Shown here in pieces: positions 25,350 to 35,099 of a stretch of 64,000 nt of DNA. Position 1 is the stretch's first letter, and each line of letters starts with the position of its first letter. The stretch comes from Planctellipticum variicoloris (lineage in GTDB: Bacteria > Planctomycetota > Planctomycetia > Planctomycetales > Planctomycetaceae): positions 5,898,001 to 5,962,000 of the forward strand of contig NZ_CP130886.1 of the NCBI RefSeq assembly GCF_030622045.1. Direction: 5' to 3'. Below the pieces are notes generated by a model. It was not told where the DNA came from, made no database searches, and saw only the letters and a list, made by a program, of their open reading frames with translations. The position numbers were made by a program, and so were the translations under genes.

Positions 25350-25365
25350 CAAGTAGTGAGGACCG

Positions 25366-27840
25366 ATGGCTGAATTGCCGCATTTACTTCCAGCCGGCAC
25401 TGGTCGGACCGAGCGTTACACTTCTACGAGAAGGGGAAGTGACAGCTTTACTCATCCGGTTCGAGAACGGGCGTCTCATGGGGCTGCGTTGCTACTGCAA
25501 ATCCAAGAGGCCGAGTTGGAAGTCGCGAGTCGCGCTGCTGCACTGCCAGCCGGAACGACACCTGCCGGAGTCGTTCTGGAATTTGAAAGCGATCCGGGGT
25601 TTGAGCTGCGGCTGCAGAGTCTGGAAAGCCGCGGGAACGACATCGAACTTCTGAGCGTGACGATCGACGCAAACAACGTTACACGAGCCGCGGTCTTCGT
25701 CCCTGACGGCAAGATGGGAGTTCTGTTCGGCAAATTGCGGGACTACGCTGACACCACAAAGCACACGAAGAAGGGCCGCCCCTGTAATCAAAAGCTTGCG
25801 GAAAGCATCAGTCACATCGGTATCGCAGTTCTTCGTACGCTTTGGACCGATTCAAAGACGTTTCCTGCCGCTCGCGATGCTGCGTGCTGGTGGGAAATCT
25901 GGCTACGCATACTACCGGTCTCCGAGGATGTAGTCCCTGACTTTTGCTCACGTGCGAGACTTGTGGGCGTCATGATCTCTGAACGAGTGCTAAAGTTTCC
26001 CGACAGGCGGGTCGTGCTTGCTCACGGTTCGGTCGATCAACTGCTCGCTATCGAGAATCTCTTCGACCTGATTGCCGAGTTGCGATCGGCGAGTATTCCA
26101 AACAATGAATTCCTCGCACTGCCTCCAAGAGTCCAGGCTGAGTTTGTCGACGAGGCTCTTGCTCGCATTGAACCGCCGCCGCTCGATGCTCCTGCAGTTT
26201 GCCACCTGGATACAGGAGTCAATCGTACCCATCCGTTGTTGTCGCTTGCTCTCGCCGAAGAGCACCATCTTGCGGCTGACCCAAGTTGGTCACCGGCGGA
26301 CCGTCATCCCGACCAGCATGGCACCGGGATGGCTGGCTTGGCGCTCTACGGATGCCTGTCTGAGCTGTTTAACGACACAAAGCCCATACGGCTGATGCAT
26401 CGGCTGGAATCGGTGAAGCTCCTGTCGGTCGATCGCAACAACCATCCCGACCTCTACGGAGAGATCACATCGCAGGCCGTATCACGAATTGAAATCAACG
26501 CATGGCAACGCCATCGCCGAGTCTTTGCGCTAACGATCACTGCCGATGAGCAAAGGGAGGGAATTCCCACGTCTTGGTCGGCCGCAATTGACCAGATATG
26601 CGCCGGCGGAGAGAAGGGGGACCAACCACGACGACTGATTCTCGCTGCCGCTGGTAACACGTTGAAGGAAGGACGACGCGACTACCCGGATCACAACATA
26701 CTGCAGGGAATTGAAGATCCTGCTCAGGCTTGGAACGCTATCACCGTCGGTGCATACACGGAGAAGACGACAATCCAGTCACTCGACTACAGGGATTGGC
26801 ATCCACTGGCAGACCGTGGCCAGCTCAGCCCGGCAAGTCGGACGTCGCAAATCTGGGACCAGAAGCGTTGGCCGGTCAAACCAGATATCGTTATGGAAGG
26901 AGGCAACAGTGCGATTGACCCGTCGGGAACGACGGTTGCGGACATAGACGACCTGTTGCTGCTCACCACGCGACAGAGTGCCGAAGGCGCACTTCTGGCG
27001 ACCACTGGCGAGACCAGTGCCGCAACCGCATTAGCGGCTCGGTATGCTGCGATCATTTGGGCTCATTATCCAAGCCTGTGGCCCGAATCCGTCCGTGGAT
27101 TGCTGATCCACTCTGCCCGCTGGACGCCTGTGATGCTGCAGGAGTTTCCAGACGGTTTCAGGGAAGTGAGACTGAGGGCCTACGGCTACGGCGTGCCGGA
27201 CCTGGAAACCGCTTTGAGGAGTGCCGGAAACTCGGCAACACAGATTATTGAAGACTGCCTGCAACCGTTCGACAAAGGCGGCCGCGAATTCCGGACCAAG
27301 GACATGCGACTCCATCGTTTGCCTTGGCCGAGCGCTGTCCTCGAACAACTTGGGGATACTCAAGTCCGAATGCGAATCACTCTGTCCTATTTCATTGAAC
27401 CGAGCCCTGGGCAACGTGGATGGAACGATACGTACCGATATCGTTCCCACGGTCTCAGGTTCGACGTGAAGCGTCCGCTCGATACCGACGATGAATTCCT
27501 GCAAAAAGTTACGAAATCAGCTTGGAGCGAGGGCCAAGACCGAGTTAACCGAGGGAAAGATGATCGCAATTGGACGCTGAAGGAGAATCTTCAGAAGAAA
27601 GGCTCAATCCATTCCGATGTATGGACAGGCACAGCGGCCGAACTGGCGTCTGCTGGGGTCATTGCGGTCTTCCCGGTGACCGGTTGGTGGAAAGAGCGTC
27701 CCCACCTCAATCGCTGGGATCGAACCGCTCGCTATTCGCTGATTGTCACGCTCGAAACTGACCGAACTGACGTCGATCTCTACACGCCGATCAAGAACCA
27801 GATCGACCTGCAAATTGAGACAACCATCAACACCGACTGA
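25366..27840 (+). CDS. ietS: Subtilisin-like serine protease, IetS-like (toxin/effector of IetAS)
   Basis: 824 residues, no signal peptide, so probably cytoplasmic, which is unusual for subtilases. An N-terminal domain of about 275 residues precedes the S8 catalytic domain, whose triad can be read as Asp282 (VCHLDTGVNRTHP), His318 (DQHGTGMAGLALYG) and Ser551 (GETSAATALAARYAA); oxyanion-type LAAAGN is also present. A C-terminal beta-rich region of about 200 residues follows. Codon use is visibly less G+C-rich than neighbouring genes, suggesting horizontal acquisition of the pair. In IetAS the protease is the harmful component and is restrained or delivered by the ATPase. All three catalytic residues are present, so the protease should be active. 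Confidence 0.86.
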   Translation: MAELPHLLPAGTGRTERYTSTRRGSDSFTHPVRERASHGAALLLQIQEAELEVASRAAALPAGTTPAGVVLEFESDPGFELRLQSLESRGNDIELLSVTIDANNVTRAAVFVPDGKMGVLFGKLRDYADTTKHTKKGRPCNQKLAESISHIGIAVLRTLWTDSKTFPAARDAACWWEIWLRILPVSEDVVPDFCSRARLVGVMISERVLKFPDRRVVLAHGSVDQLLAIENLFDLIAELRSASIPNNEFLALPPRVQAEFVDEALARIEPPPLDAPAVCHLDTGVNRTHPLLSLALAEEHHLAADPSWSPADRHPDQHGTGMAGLALYGCLSELFNDTKPIRLMHRLESVKLLSVDRNNHPDLYGEITSQAVSRIEINAWQRHRRVFALTITADEQREGIPTSWSAAIDQICAGGEKGDQPRRLILAAAGNTLKEGRRDYPDHNILQGIEDPAQAWNAITVGAYTEKTTIQSLDYRDWHPLADRGQLSPASRTSQIWDQKRWPVKPDIVMEGGNSAIDPSGTTVADIDDLLLLTTRQSAEGALLATTGETSAATALAARYAAIIWAHYPSLWPESVRGLLIHSARWTPVMLQEFPDGFREVRLRAYGYGVPDLETALRSAGNSATQIIEDCLQPFDKGGREFRTKDMRLHRLPWPSAVLEQLGDTQVRMRITLSYFIEPSPGQRGWNDTYRYRSHGLRFDVKRPLDTDDEFLQKVTKSAWSEGQDRVNRGKDDRNWTLKENLQKKGSIHSDVWTGTAAELASAGVIAVFPVTGWWKERPHLNRWDRTARYSLIVTLETDRTDVDLYTPIKNQIDLQIETTINTD

Positions 27841-27849
27841 GCCCTCCAC

Positions 27850-29385
27850 CTACTGCCAATACGTCCGATCCAGCGCCCGGTAATTGATCGCCTCGGTCAG
27901 ATGCGTCGCCGTGATTCGATCGTTGTTGTCCAGGTCCGCGATCGTCCGGCTGATCCGCAGGATCTTGTCGTGGGCGCGGGCGGAGAGCCCCATCTCTTCC
28001 ATCGCCACTTTCAGCAGCCCCTCCGCGTCGGCGTCGAGCTTGCAGAATTTGCGGATCTGCGACGGGTTCATCTTGCCGTTGAGGCGCGACGATCGGGGAC
28101 CGAAGCGGTCGTGCTGGCGGGCCTGCGCGCCGATGACCTGCTCCCGCATCTGCACGCTGGTCGTGCCGACGGCGGTGTCGGAGAGCTCGCGAAATGGGAC
28201 CGGGGGGACTTCGATGTGGATGTCCAGCCGGTCCAGCAGCGGGCCACTGATGCGGGCCATGTAACGCTCGATCTGCATCGGCGTGCAATGGCACTGCCGA
28301 CGGGGATCGCCGCGATAGCCGCAGGGACAGGGATTCATCGCCGCCACGAGCATCACGTTCGCCGGGAAGGTCAGGCTCCCCAGGGCGCGAGAAATCGTCA
28401 CGGTGCCGTCTTCGAGGGGCTGGCGGAGGACTTCCAGCGTCCGCCGGTTGAACTCGGGCAGTTCGTCGAGAAACAACACGCCGTGATGGGCCAGGCTGAT
28501 TTCGCCCGGCGACGGAATGCTGCCTCCCCCCACCAGACCGGCTTCGCTGATCGTGTGATGCGGCGAGCGGAAGGGGCGTTGGAGCATCAGCGGCTGAGCG
28601 GGGTCGAGCCGGCCGCAGGCGCTCCAGATGCGAGTCGTCTGCAGGCTTTCTTCCGGGGCGAGGTCGGGGAGGATCGAGCCCAGACGCTGGGCGAGAAGCG
28701 TCTTGCCGGTCCCCGGGCTGCCGATCATCAGGAGGTGATGTGAGCCGGCCGCGGCGACGGTGACCGCGCGCTTGGCCATTTCCTGGCCTTTGACGTCGGC
28801 GTAGTCGATCGCGTAGCGGCCGAACTCGCGGACGGCGTCGTCCCACGAGAAGGGTTGCGGCGGAATCTCAAGCTGCCCGCTGAAGAAGCCGACCGCCTCC
28901 GTCAGGCTGCCGACGGGGATGACGTCGATCCCTTCGACAACGGCGGCTTCGCGGGCGTTCATCACCGGAACGACCAGGCCCTTGCGACCATGATCGCGGG
29001 CCGAGATCGCATGCGACAGCGCACCACGGGCGGGACGCAAGTTGCCGTCGAGGGCCAGTTCACCGACCACGCCGTATTGCTGCAGGCGATCCGAACTGAG
29101 CTGGCCGCTGGCGATCAGGATCCCCAGCGCGATGGGGAGATCGAACGATGCGGCTTCCTTGGGAAGATCGGCGGGCGAGAGGTTGATCACGATCCGGTCG
29201 ATCGGTCGTACGTAACCGCTGTTGACCAGTGCCCGTTCGATGCGGTGGGTGCTTTCGCGGACCGCCGCCTCGGCGAGGCCGACGAGAATGGTCTTCGGCA
29301 TCGCCGCGGGGGAGATGTCGACCTCGACTTCGACCGGGGCGGCCTCGATGCCGAGGAGTGAATAGGTGGCGAGTTTCGCGAGCAT
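27850..29385 (-). CDS. comM: YifB/ComM family Mg-chelatase-like AAA+ ATPase
   Basis: 511 residues, typical length. An N-terminal Lon-protease-fold domain (YSLLGIEAAPVEVEVDISPAAMPKTILVGLAEAAVRES, then FDLPIALGILIASGQL) precedes the AAA+ domain with Walker A MIGSPGTGKT, Walker B VLFLDELPEF, the Cys-rich AMNPCPCGYRGDPRRQCHCTP segment and a C-terminal lid (ISRTIADLDNNDRITATHLTEAINYR). ComM is a hexameric helicase that promotes branch migration during natural transformation in Gammaproteobacteria; homologues are near-universal and not proof of competence. It ends 9 bp from the stop of ietS on the opposite strand. ATG 29385 is chosen because it starts at the conserved MLAKLATYSLLGI. Confidence 0.93.
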   Translation of the reverse strand: MLAKLATYSLLGIEAAPVEVEVDISPAAMPKTILVGLAEAAVRESTHRIERALVNSGYVRPIDRIVINLSPADLPKEAASFDLPIALGILIASGQLSSDRLQQYGVVGELALDGNLRPARGALSHAISARDHGRKGLVVPVMNAREAAVVEGIDVIPVGSLTEAVGFFSGQLEIPPQPFSWDDAVREFGRYAIDYADVKGQEMAKRAVTVAAAGSHHLLMIGSPGTGKTLLAQRLGSILPDLAPEESLQTTRIWSACGRLDPAQPLMLQRPFRSPHHTISEAGLVGGGSIPSPGEISLAHHGVLFLDELPEFNRRTLEVLRQPLEDGTVTISRALGSLTFPANVMLVAAMNPCPCGYRGDPRRQCHCTPMQIERYMARISGPLLDRLDIHIEVPPVPFRELSDTAVGTTSVQMREQVIGAQARQHDRFGPRSSRLNGKMNPSQIRKFCKLDADAEGLLKVAMEEMGLSARAHDKILRISRTIADLDNNDRITATHLTEAINYRALDRTYWQ

Positions 29386-29709
29386 GGGCGTCACTGCGTT
29401 TGCGTTCACATTTTGTGCAATTGTGGAATGAGACCGAGGAGAACGCAAGGGGGGAATGGCGGCGAAACCGTGTTGCCGACCGGAAACCGGCATAGACTTT
29501 GCCGTTGCAGAGGACTCGTCGGACGACGCACAATACGTGTGGCTCCACCTGAGAGAACGCGAGGGTGGTCGGGGCCGGAACGAACGGAAGCCTGGGTGCC
29601 GATTTGTCCGGGGCTTCGCGAAGACGCTCCAGCCCCGGCCACCCGAGTCCGTTGCGGGACGGTTTCGCTGACCTCAGGCCTCGGAATCCTGGTTGCTTAG
29701 AACGGTGGC
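29386..29709. other. Gene-free divergent spacer
   Basis: This 324-bp gap separates the divergent comM and propeller-protein genes. It contains no frame I would call. Around 29605-29645, GCTTCGCGAAGACGCTCC followed by CCCCGGCC resembles the sequence after the beta-helix gene at 6970-6995, hinting at a dispersed word. The stretch at 29399-29420 is A/T-rich for this genome and may hold the comM promoter, but no convincing pair of hexamers stands out. Confidence 0.45.
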
Positions 29710-32700
29710 ATGGCGATGATCGCGAAGCTTCAGCGAGCAGCGGTCGCCGTCGTGCTGGTGGCCGGTCTTTCGCTGGAAGTCGTAGGCCAGTCGGCGAGCA
29801 CCGGTCGGGCGCTGCGGAGTGCGCCGCCCCGCGCGGCAGCGGACAATCAGGCGGTCCTTCGCGAACAACTGGCGGCCAGCAACGCGATCGACGCGTTTCC
29901 GCTGCTGGAGCGGATCCTCCGCGACACCGACGACCTGTCCGGTCCGCTGCAGACCGAGGCCGAGCGGTCGATTGCCGCCCTCCCCCTCGAACTGCACGAG
30001 CGTCTGGAGCAGCAGATGGCTCCCCGCGCACAGGATGACCTGACCGCGGCGCTGACGGGAGGCGAAGAACCGCAGTTGGCTCTGGCCCTGCGGCAATACG
30101 GCTGGACGCGGGCCGGGGCCGCCGGCTGGCTGGCGGCCGGCCTGAGAGCCCGCGACACGGCCCGGTGGCAGACGGCGGAGGCCGCAGGTCGGCGGGTGCT
30201 GGCACATCGTGCGGCCACGCCCACTCAACGCGCGTCGGCGCTGCTGTTGACGGTGGAATCTCTGCTGCAGAGCGGAAAAATCGCTTCGGCCACCAGAATC
30301 TGGGACGATTCGAAAGCGTCGCTGGGGAACGTGCCCGTCAGGCAGGCAGGTCGGGCGAGACCGCTGGCGGACCTTATCACCGAACAATTTCGGCCGGCCG
30401 GCGAACTCGTTTCCGAATCCACCTCCACCAGCGAAGAAACGTTGCCGGTCCTCGTGGCGCGCTGGCAGCGGGATCTGCGGCCGTCGGCTCCGGTCAGCGA
30501 GGGGCTGTCGCTGCTGGCGAAGCCGTTCCGCGCGCACGGGGCGATTTCGTTTCCGGTTCAGCAACCGGTCGTTGCGGGAAATGCCGTCCTGCTGCGGACG
30601 ATCGACCAGCTCATCGCCTGCGACCTGACGACCGGGGAAAAGCTGTGGCGGGCGGCGCTCCCCGAGTTCTCCCGCCTGCAGGACCACCCGGCACTGCTCG
30701 AAAACTCAATGTATCGCACGGCGATTCTGGATTCCTTCTGGCGACGCGAGCAGGTCGACTCCGTCTTCGCGTCGCTGACGACGGATGGCGAGCGGGTGTT
30801 CGTCGTTGAGGAGTCCTCGGACCAAGCGCGTCAAATGTTGCCGCAGCGGCCGAGTCCCCCCGAGCGCGACGATGAACCGCCGCCACCGATCTCGAATCAC
30901 CTGGCGGCCTACGACGTGTCGACGGGGGATCTCGCGTGGCGGATCGGCGGGGAATCGGTCAGTCCTTCCTATCCGCTGGGGGGTGTCTATTTTCTGGGAC
31001 CGCCGACCGCGGTCGATGAAGCGCTGTTTGGCGTCGGCCAGCGCTCGGGCGAGCTGGGGGTGTATGCTATCGATCGCCGGCGCGGCGAACTGTTATGGTG
31101 GGTCACGCTGGGGCAGGTCGAACGCCCCCTCTCGGGGGATCTGCTCCGCCGGGGAACCGCGTGTCCCGTCGTGTGGGAGCAGGGGCTGCTGATCTGCCCG
31201 ACGACGGCGGGAGTCGTCGCCGCAGTGGATGCGACCACGCGCCAGCTTCGCTGGCTGACGCGCTATCCGGATCGTCAGCGGGAGATCGTCCTGCCGCAGC
31301 CCGGCGCCATCCGCCCGCGATCTCGTCCGGAGTCGTGGTGGGACGCCTGGCGCACGGCGAGCGTGTGGCCGGTTGGTGATCGCATTCTAAATACGTCGCC
31401 GGAAAGCAACGAGTGGTTGCTGATCAACGTCGCCGACGGCTCGGTCGTGCAGAGAGGACTGCGCAATGGGGCGATTGCGGTTGTCGGAATCGTCGGGCAG
31501 ACGCTGGTCCTGGCGGAGTCCTCGGCGATTCGCGGAGTCGACCTGACGAGTGGTGAAGTGCGCTGGCGGGCGGTCACGGGCGATCTCGCGGGGCAGGGAG
31601 TCATCCACGGCGACGTGCTGGTGCAGCCGCTCGCCGAGGGGACTCTGGCGACGATTCAGATCGAAGACGGCCGAGTCGACTGGTTGCGGGGGGGCGATCC
31701 GCTGCCGATGGGGCGGTTGACGCGAACGAGCCGGGGCTGGCTGCTGGCCGGTCCGGGCGGATTGTGTGCGCTGGCCAGTCGATCCGAGGCCGCTGGCGTA
31801 ATTGAGTCCCTGCCGACATCGGCCGGCGGCCCGGCCCGTGAAGTGCGGCTGGCCCGGTTGGAGCTCCAGCGGGGTCGCCCGCATGCGACTTGGGAGCGGT
31901 TGATCGGGTCGATGAATGACACCCGGCGGGAGGCGCTGCTGACGACGGGACTGGCGTGGCTCGAACGCGATGCGTCGATCTGGAAGACGGTGCAGTCCCG
32001 CCTGCTGGAGCTGGCACTGTCGGCGGACGAACGATTCACCGTCCGGCTGTCGCTGCTGGATGCCGCAGTCCGAGCGGGTGAGCCCGAAGCCGCGTTGACC
32101 TTTGCCCTGGATGCACTGGAAGAACGGCCGGAGGGAACATGCCGGATCGATTCCTCACCGATGCGCGTGGTCCGTCGCGACCGCCTGTTGCAGGGGCGGA
32201 TTGATCAGTTGCTGCGAGCCGCCGAACCCTCTGCGCGGTCAGTTCTTGATCAAAGGCTGGAGGAGCGGCTGGGAGAAGTCCTGGCCAAGAAAGATCCGTT
32301 CGGTGTGCAGGGCTGGCTGGACTGGCTTGGTCCACTCCCCTGGGCGCGGGAACGAACGCTCGAACATCAGGAGGCGGCGTTCCTGGGGCGATCGCTGCTG
32401 GAGACCGAATTGCGTCTGCTGGATCTGTCGGGCGGCTCGCGTTCGCGGTTGCACGTCGACGGTCGGGTGAGACTGGCGGAGCTTCTGCGGGACGCGGGGT
32501 TTCCGCGCGATGGGCACGCCATCCTGGCCGACCTGTCGAACCGGCAGCCCGGCGCGCGCTCCGCGAACGGGGCCAGCGTCGCCGGATTGTGGCGCGGACT
32601 GCAGGACCGGCCGGAGTGGACGGGTTCTTTCCAGCCGGCCACGGATGTCTGGCCGGTGCGGAAGCCGTGGTCGGAAGCCCACCAGCGGCGGAACGAAAAC

Positions 32701-34071
32701 GTCTATCAGTTCGGGGCGGAGGTGCGGGCTGAACCGGGGAGCCTGATCGATCGGCTGGATGTGTCGATCGACCGGCAGGGGCGGTGGGTGCAGTTTGCCG
32801 GAGATGGACAGTCCGGGCCCTGGCGGGCCGATCTGCCGTCATCCTCTTCGCCGTTTCGGTATGTCTATTTCCGCCATGCCACCTGGGGCTGGGGACGGCT
32901 GGCGATTGTTCGCGTCGGGTCGGAGTTGTTTGCAGTCACGCCGTTCAACGCCCGCGGTGAGCCGCAGGCGCAGGTGCTGTGGACGATCGACACTGCGGCG
33001 ACAATTCAGCCGATGTCGGACCAGGTCGACGTCGTGCCGCTGCGGGATCGTACGGGAGTGCGATCGGAAGAATTGACGATGTTCGATCCGTTCGGACGCG
33101 AGATTGCCGCCGTGGGGCCGGTCCGGCCGCGGTATTTGTGCTATCGCGAACAGTCCGTCCTGCGGGCGATCGAGACGTCGACAGGGGCGGTCCTCTGGGA
33201 GCGTTTCGATCTTCCGGACGGCACGATCACGTTTGGCGACGACGATGCGGTCGCCGTCTGGCAACCAACCTCGGGCCGGCTGGAGCTGCTGAGCGCGATC
33301 GACGGGCGAACTCTGGAAGTCCGGAACTGGGCGGTGTCGCCCGACGACCTCCTGCAGATCGAAGACCTGCGGGCGTGGGTCATCGAGCGCGGCCCGCAGA
33401 CGGTCATCCGGCTGGTGGACGTCGCCACGAACAAAACGCTGTGGCGACAGGTCTGGTTCGGCGACGCGACGCCATTTCTGCTGGACCGTCAGACCATCGG
33501 CCTGCTCGATCCCCGCGGCGTGCTGGCGGTCTTTTCGGCCGAGACCGGGGGGCTGCTCGGCGAGCCGCTGACGGTCGACTGCCCGGCGGCCATCGATCGG
33601 ATCGCCGTGGCTGCAGACGCCGACCGGTGGTACGTGACGTGGACGCCCCGGCTGGAGAATCTGTGGCTGCTGTTGAAGGGGCAGCCCCGGAGCAGTTTCC
33701 GGATGCCGTTCGTCGACGGCACGCTGCTGGCGATCGACCGCTCGCGCGTGCAGATCGACTGGCGTCGAACGCTGCATCAGGAGCCGTTCCCCATCGATCA
33801 GTTCCGCAACGCGCCGGTGCTGTGGCAGATCTGGAAACTGCCGGCTTCGGGTTCGGGAGGCAATCAGCTCGGAGACGGGCTGGTCCGCCTGATCGACAAG
33901 CGAACTGGCGAAATCGCGTACGAAGCGCGGTCGGCGAACATGCAGCCGTATTTGAATCTGCAGGCCGATCCGGAGACGCAACTGCTCGACCTGCAGTTGT
34001 CGAATGAAACGGTCCGGCTGCACTACCGCGGCGAGCCCCCTCCGCCGGAAGAGGCCGAAAAGGAACCTTGA
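29710..34071 (+). CDS. Giant exported PQQ-like beta-propeller protein (paralogue 1)
   Basis: 1453 residues with a signal peptide (AAVAVVLVAGLSLEVVGQSAS). A helical N-terminal third is followed by blades of the PQQ/quinoprotein type, recognisable as D-x-x-T-G-x-x-x-W: CDLTTGEKLWRAAL, YDVSTGDLAWRIGG, IDRRRGELLWWVTL, VDATTRQLRWLTRY, VDLTSGEVRWRAVT. A helical middle (about 690-980) leads to a second propeller (IETSTGAVLWERFD and later blades). No PQQ-ligand residues or dehydrogenase signature can be pointed to, so it is more likely a scaffold or binding protein than an enzyme. A second protein of the same design is encoded at 38108-42115. The product ends in an acidic PPPEEAEKEP tail. Confidence 0.82.
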   Translation: MAMIAKLQRAAVAVVLVAGLSLEVVGQSASTGRALRSAPPRAAADNQAVLREQLAASNAIDAFPLLERILRDTDDLSGPLQTEAERSIAALPLELHERLEQQMAPRAQDDLTAALTGGEEPQLALALRQYGWTRAGAAGWLAAGLRARDTARWQTAEAAGRRVLAHRAATPTQRASALLLTVESLLQSGKIASATRIWDDSKASLGNVPVRQAGRARPLADLITEQFRPAGELVSESTSTSEETLPVLVARWQRDLRPSAPVSEGLSLLAKPFRAHGAISFPVQQPVVAGNAVLLRTIDQLIACDLTTGEKLWRAALPEFSRLQDHPALLENSMYRTAILDSFWRREQVDSVFASLTTDGERVFVVEESSDQARQMLPQRPSPPERDDEPPPPISNHLAAYDVSTGDLAWRIGGESVSPSYPLGGVYFLGPPTAVDEALFGVGQRSGELGVYAIDRRRGELLWWVTLGQVERPLSGDLLRRGTACPVVWEQGLLICPTTAGVVAAVDATTRQLRWLTRYPDRQREIVLPQPGAIRPRSRPESWWDAWRTASVWPVGDRILNTSPESNEWLLINVADGSVVQRGLRNGAIAVVGIVGQTLVLAESSAIRGVDLTSGEVRWRAVTGDLAGQGVIHGDVLVQPLAEGTLATIQIEDGRVDWLRGGDPLPMGRLTRTSRGWLLAGPGGLCALASRSEAAGVIESLPTSAGGPAREVRLARLELQRGRPHATWERLIGSMNDTRREALLTTGLAWLERDASIWKTVQSRLLELALSADERFTVRLSLLDAAVRAGEPEAALTFALDALEERPEGTCRIDSSPMRVVRRDRLLQGRIDQLLRAAEPSARSVLDQRLEERLGEVLAKKDPFGVQGWLDWLGPLPWARERTLEHQEAAFLGRSLLETELRLLDLSGGSRSRLHVDGRVRLAELLRDAGFPRDGHAILADLSNRQPGARSANGASVAGLWRGLQDRPEWTGSFQPATDVWPVRKPWSEAHQRRNENVYQFGAEVRAEPGSLIDRLDVSIDRQGRWVQFAGDGQSGPWRADLPSSSSPFRYVYFRHATWGWGRLAIVRVGSELFAVTPFNARGEPQAQVLWTIDTAATIQPMSDQVDVVPLRDRTGVRSEELTMFDPFGREIAAVGPVRPRYLCYREQSVLRAIETSTGAVLWERFDLPDGTITFGDDDAVAVWQPTSGRLELLSAIDGRTLEVRNWAVSPDDLLQIEDLRAWVIERGPQTVIRLVDVATNKTLWRQVWFGDATPFLLDRQTIGLLDPRGVLAVFSAETGGLLGEPLTVDCPAAIDRIAVAADADRWYVTWTPRLENLWLLLKGQPRSSFRMPFVDGTLLAIDRSRVQIDWRRTLHQEPFPIDQFRNAPVLWQIWKLPASGSGGNQLGDGLVRLIDKRTGEIAYEARSANMQPYLNLQADPETQLLDLQLSNETVRLHYRGEPPPPEEAEKEP

Positions 34072-34135
34072 TTTCCGCCGGGACCGGACAAGGATTCTGG
34101 CAGGGCCTCGACATTGCCCCGCAGGAACCGCCTCC

Positions 34136-34981
34136 ATGTCGCATCCGCCCGCTCCTCTGATGCACTGGGAGGAGAACCGTGCGCTCCGGCAGTTCCTGAT
34201 CGGCTCGACCGCGATGCTGCTGTGGATTGCGGTCGATCTGCTCCTCCCCTGCCTGCCGACAGCTTATCAGCCGGTTTCTGTCTCCGGGCAGATGCGGTGG
34301 CGGCTGCTGACGGCCTATCTCCTGCCCGCCTTCGGCCTGACGACGATTCTGCTGATGTGGCGGCTTTTGAGGCAGGCGGAACCGGCCGAGCCGGGTCGCC
34401 TTGGCTGGCTGGGGCTGGCGTTTCTGGCGGGCGGGGCGATCTTCGACGTCGGCGTCACACTGGTCTGCAGCCCGGATCTGGTCTTTGAGGGGAATCCCTA
34501 CGTCCGGATTCTGCTCGACACGCAGCATTCGCTGCCGTTCGTCTACCTGCACCTGCTGATCACGCAGGCGGGATTCGTGACGCTGTTTTGCTGCGTGTGG
34601 CTGGCCTTCCTGCGGCACCAGCAGATTCTGCAGGGGAGCATCATCGATGCCCGGCCGCGGGGGTGGGCCGAGTTCCTCAAAGCCGCGACGGGGGGAGCGC
34701 ATTTGAACTGGCGGCAGTGGCTGCTGCCGGTACGACCCTCCGAAGTTCCGTTCTTCTACCACTCGATGTGGCTGACCACGGTGTCGGTCGTATTCGGAAT
34801 CACGGTGTTCCGCTGGTACGCGGGCCTGGAATGGCTCACCATGCCGGACCCCTCGCTGCCGTTACGGTTCACGGTCGCGGCCAGCGGATTAGCGCTGGCC
34901 CTGATCTGCTATCTGGGGGGATTGTGGTTCGTGACGAGGCGCGAGCTGATGCCGGTCGCCGCCGCGAACAAAGAACCATAG
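34136..34981 (+). CDS. Hypothetical polytopic membrane protein
   Basis: 281 residues with about six predicted membrane segments (IGSTAMLLWIAVDLLLPCL, LLTAYLLPAFGLTTILLMW, LGWLGLAFLAGGAIFDVGVTLV, LHLLITQAGFVTLFCCVWLAFL, MWLTTVSVVFGITVFRW, ALALICYLGGLWFV). No transport or enzymatic motif is recognised. It follows the propeller gene by 64 bp on the same strand, so it may share its transcript and could anchor or partner that exported protein; this is inference from position only. ATG 34136 has AGGAA upstream; an earlier in-frame start lies inside the preceding gene. Confidence 0.65.
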   Translation: MSHPPAPLMHWEENRALRQFLIGSTAMLLWIAVDLLLPCLPTAYQPVSVSGQMRWRLLTAYLLPAFGLTTILLMWRLLRQAEPAEPGRLGWLGLAFLAGGAIFDVGVTLVCSPDLVFEGNPYVRILLDTQHSLPFVYLHLLITQAGFVTLFCCVWLAFLRHQQILQGSIIDARPRGWAEFLKAATGGAHLNWRQWLLPVRPSEVPFFYHSMWLTTVSVVFGITVFRWYAGLEWLTMPDPSLPLRFTVAASGLALALICYLGGLWFVTRRELMPVAAANKEP

Positions 34982-35099
34982 CACTGGGCGTCGCGACGCA
35001 TTGCCGGCGCCACTGTCACCGGAGGACCGAACGGCCGCTGGCGCACGATCGCGATGAGATCCATCTTGCCGGCACATGTGCGCATGTTACCATTGAGGA

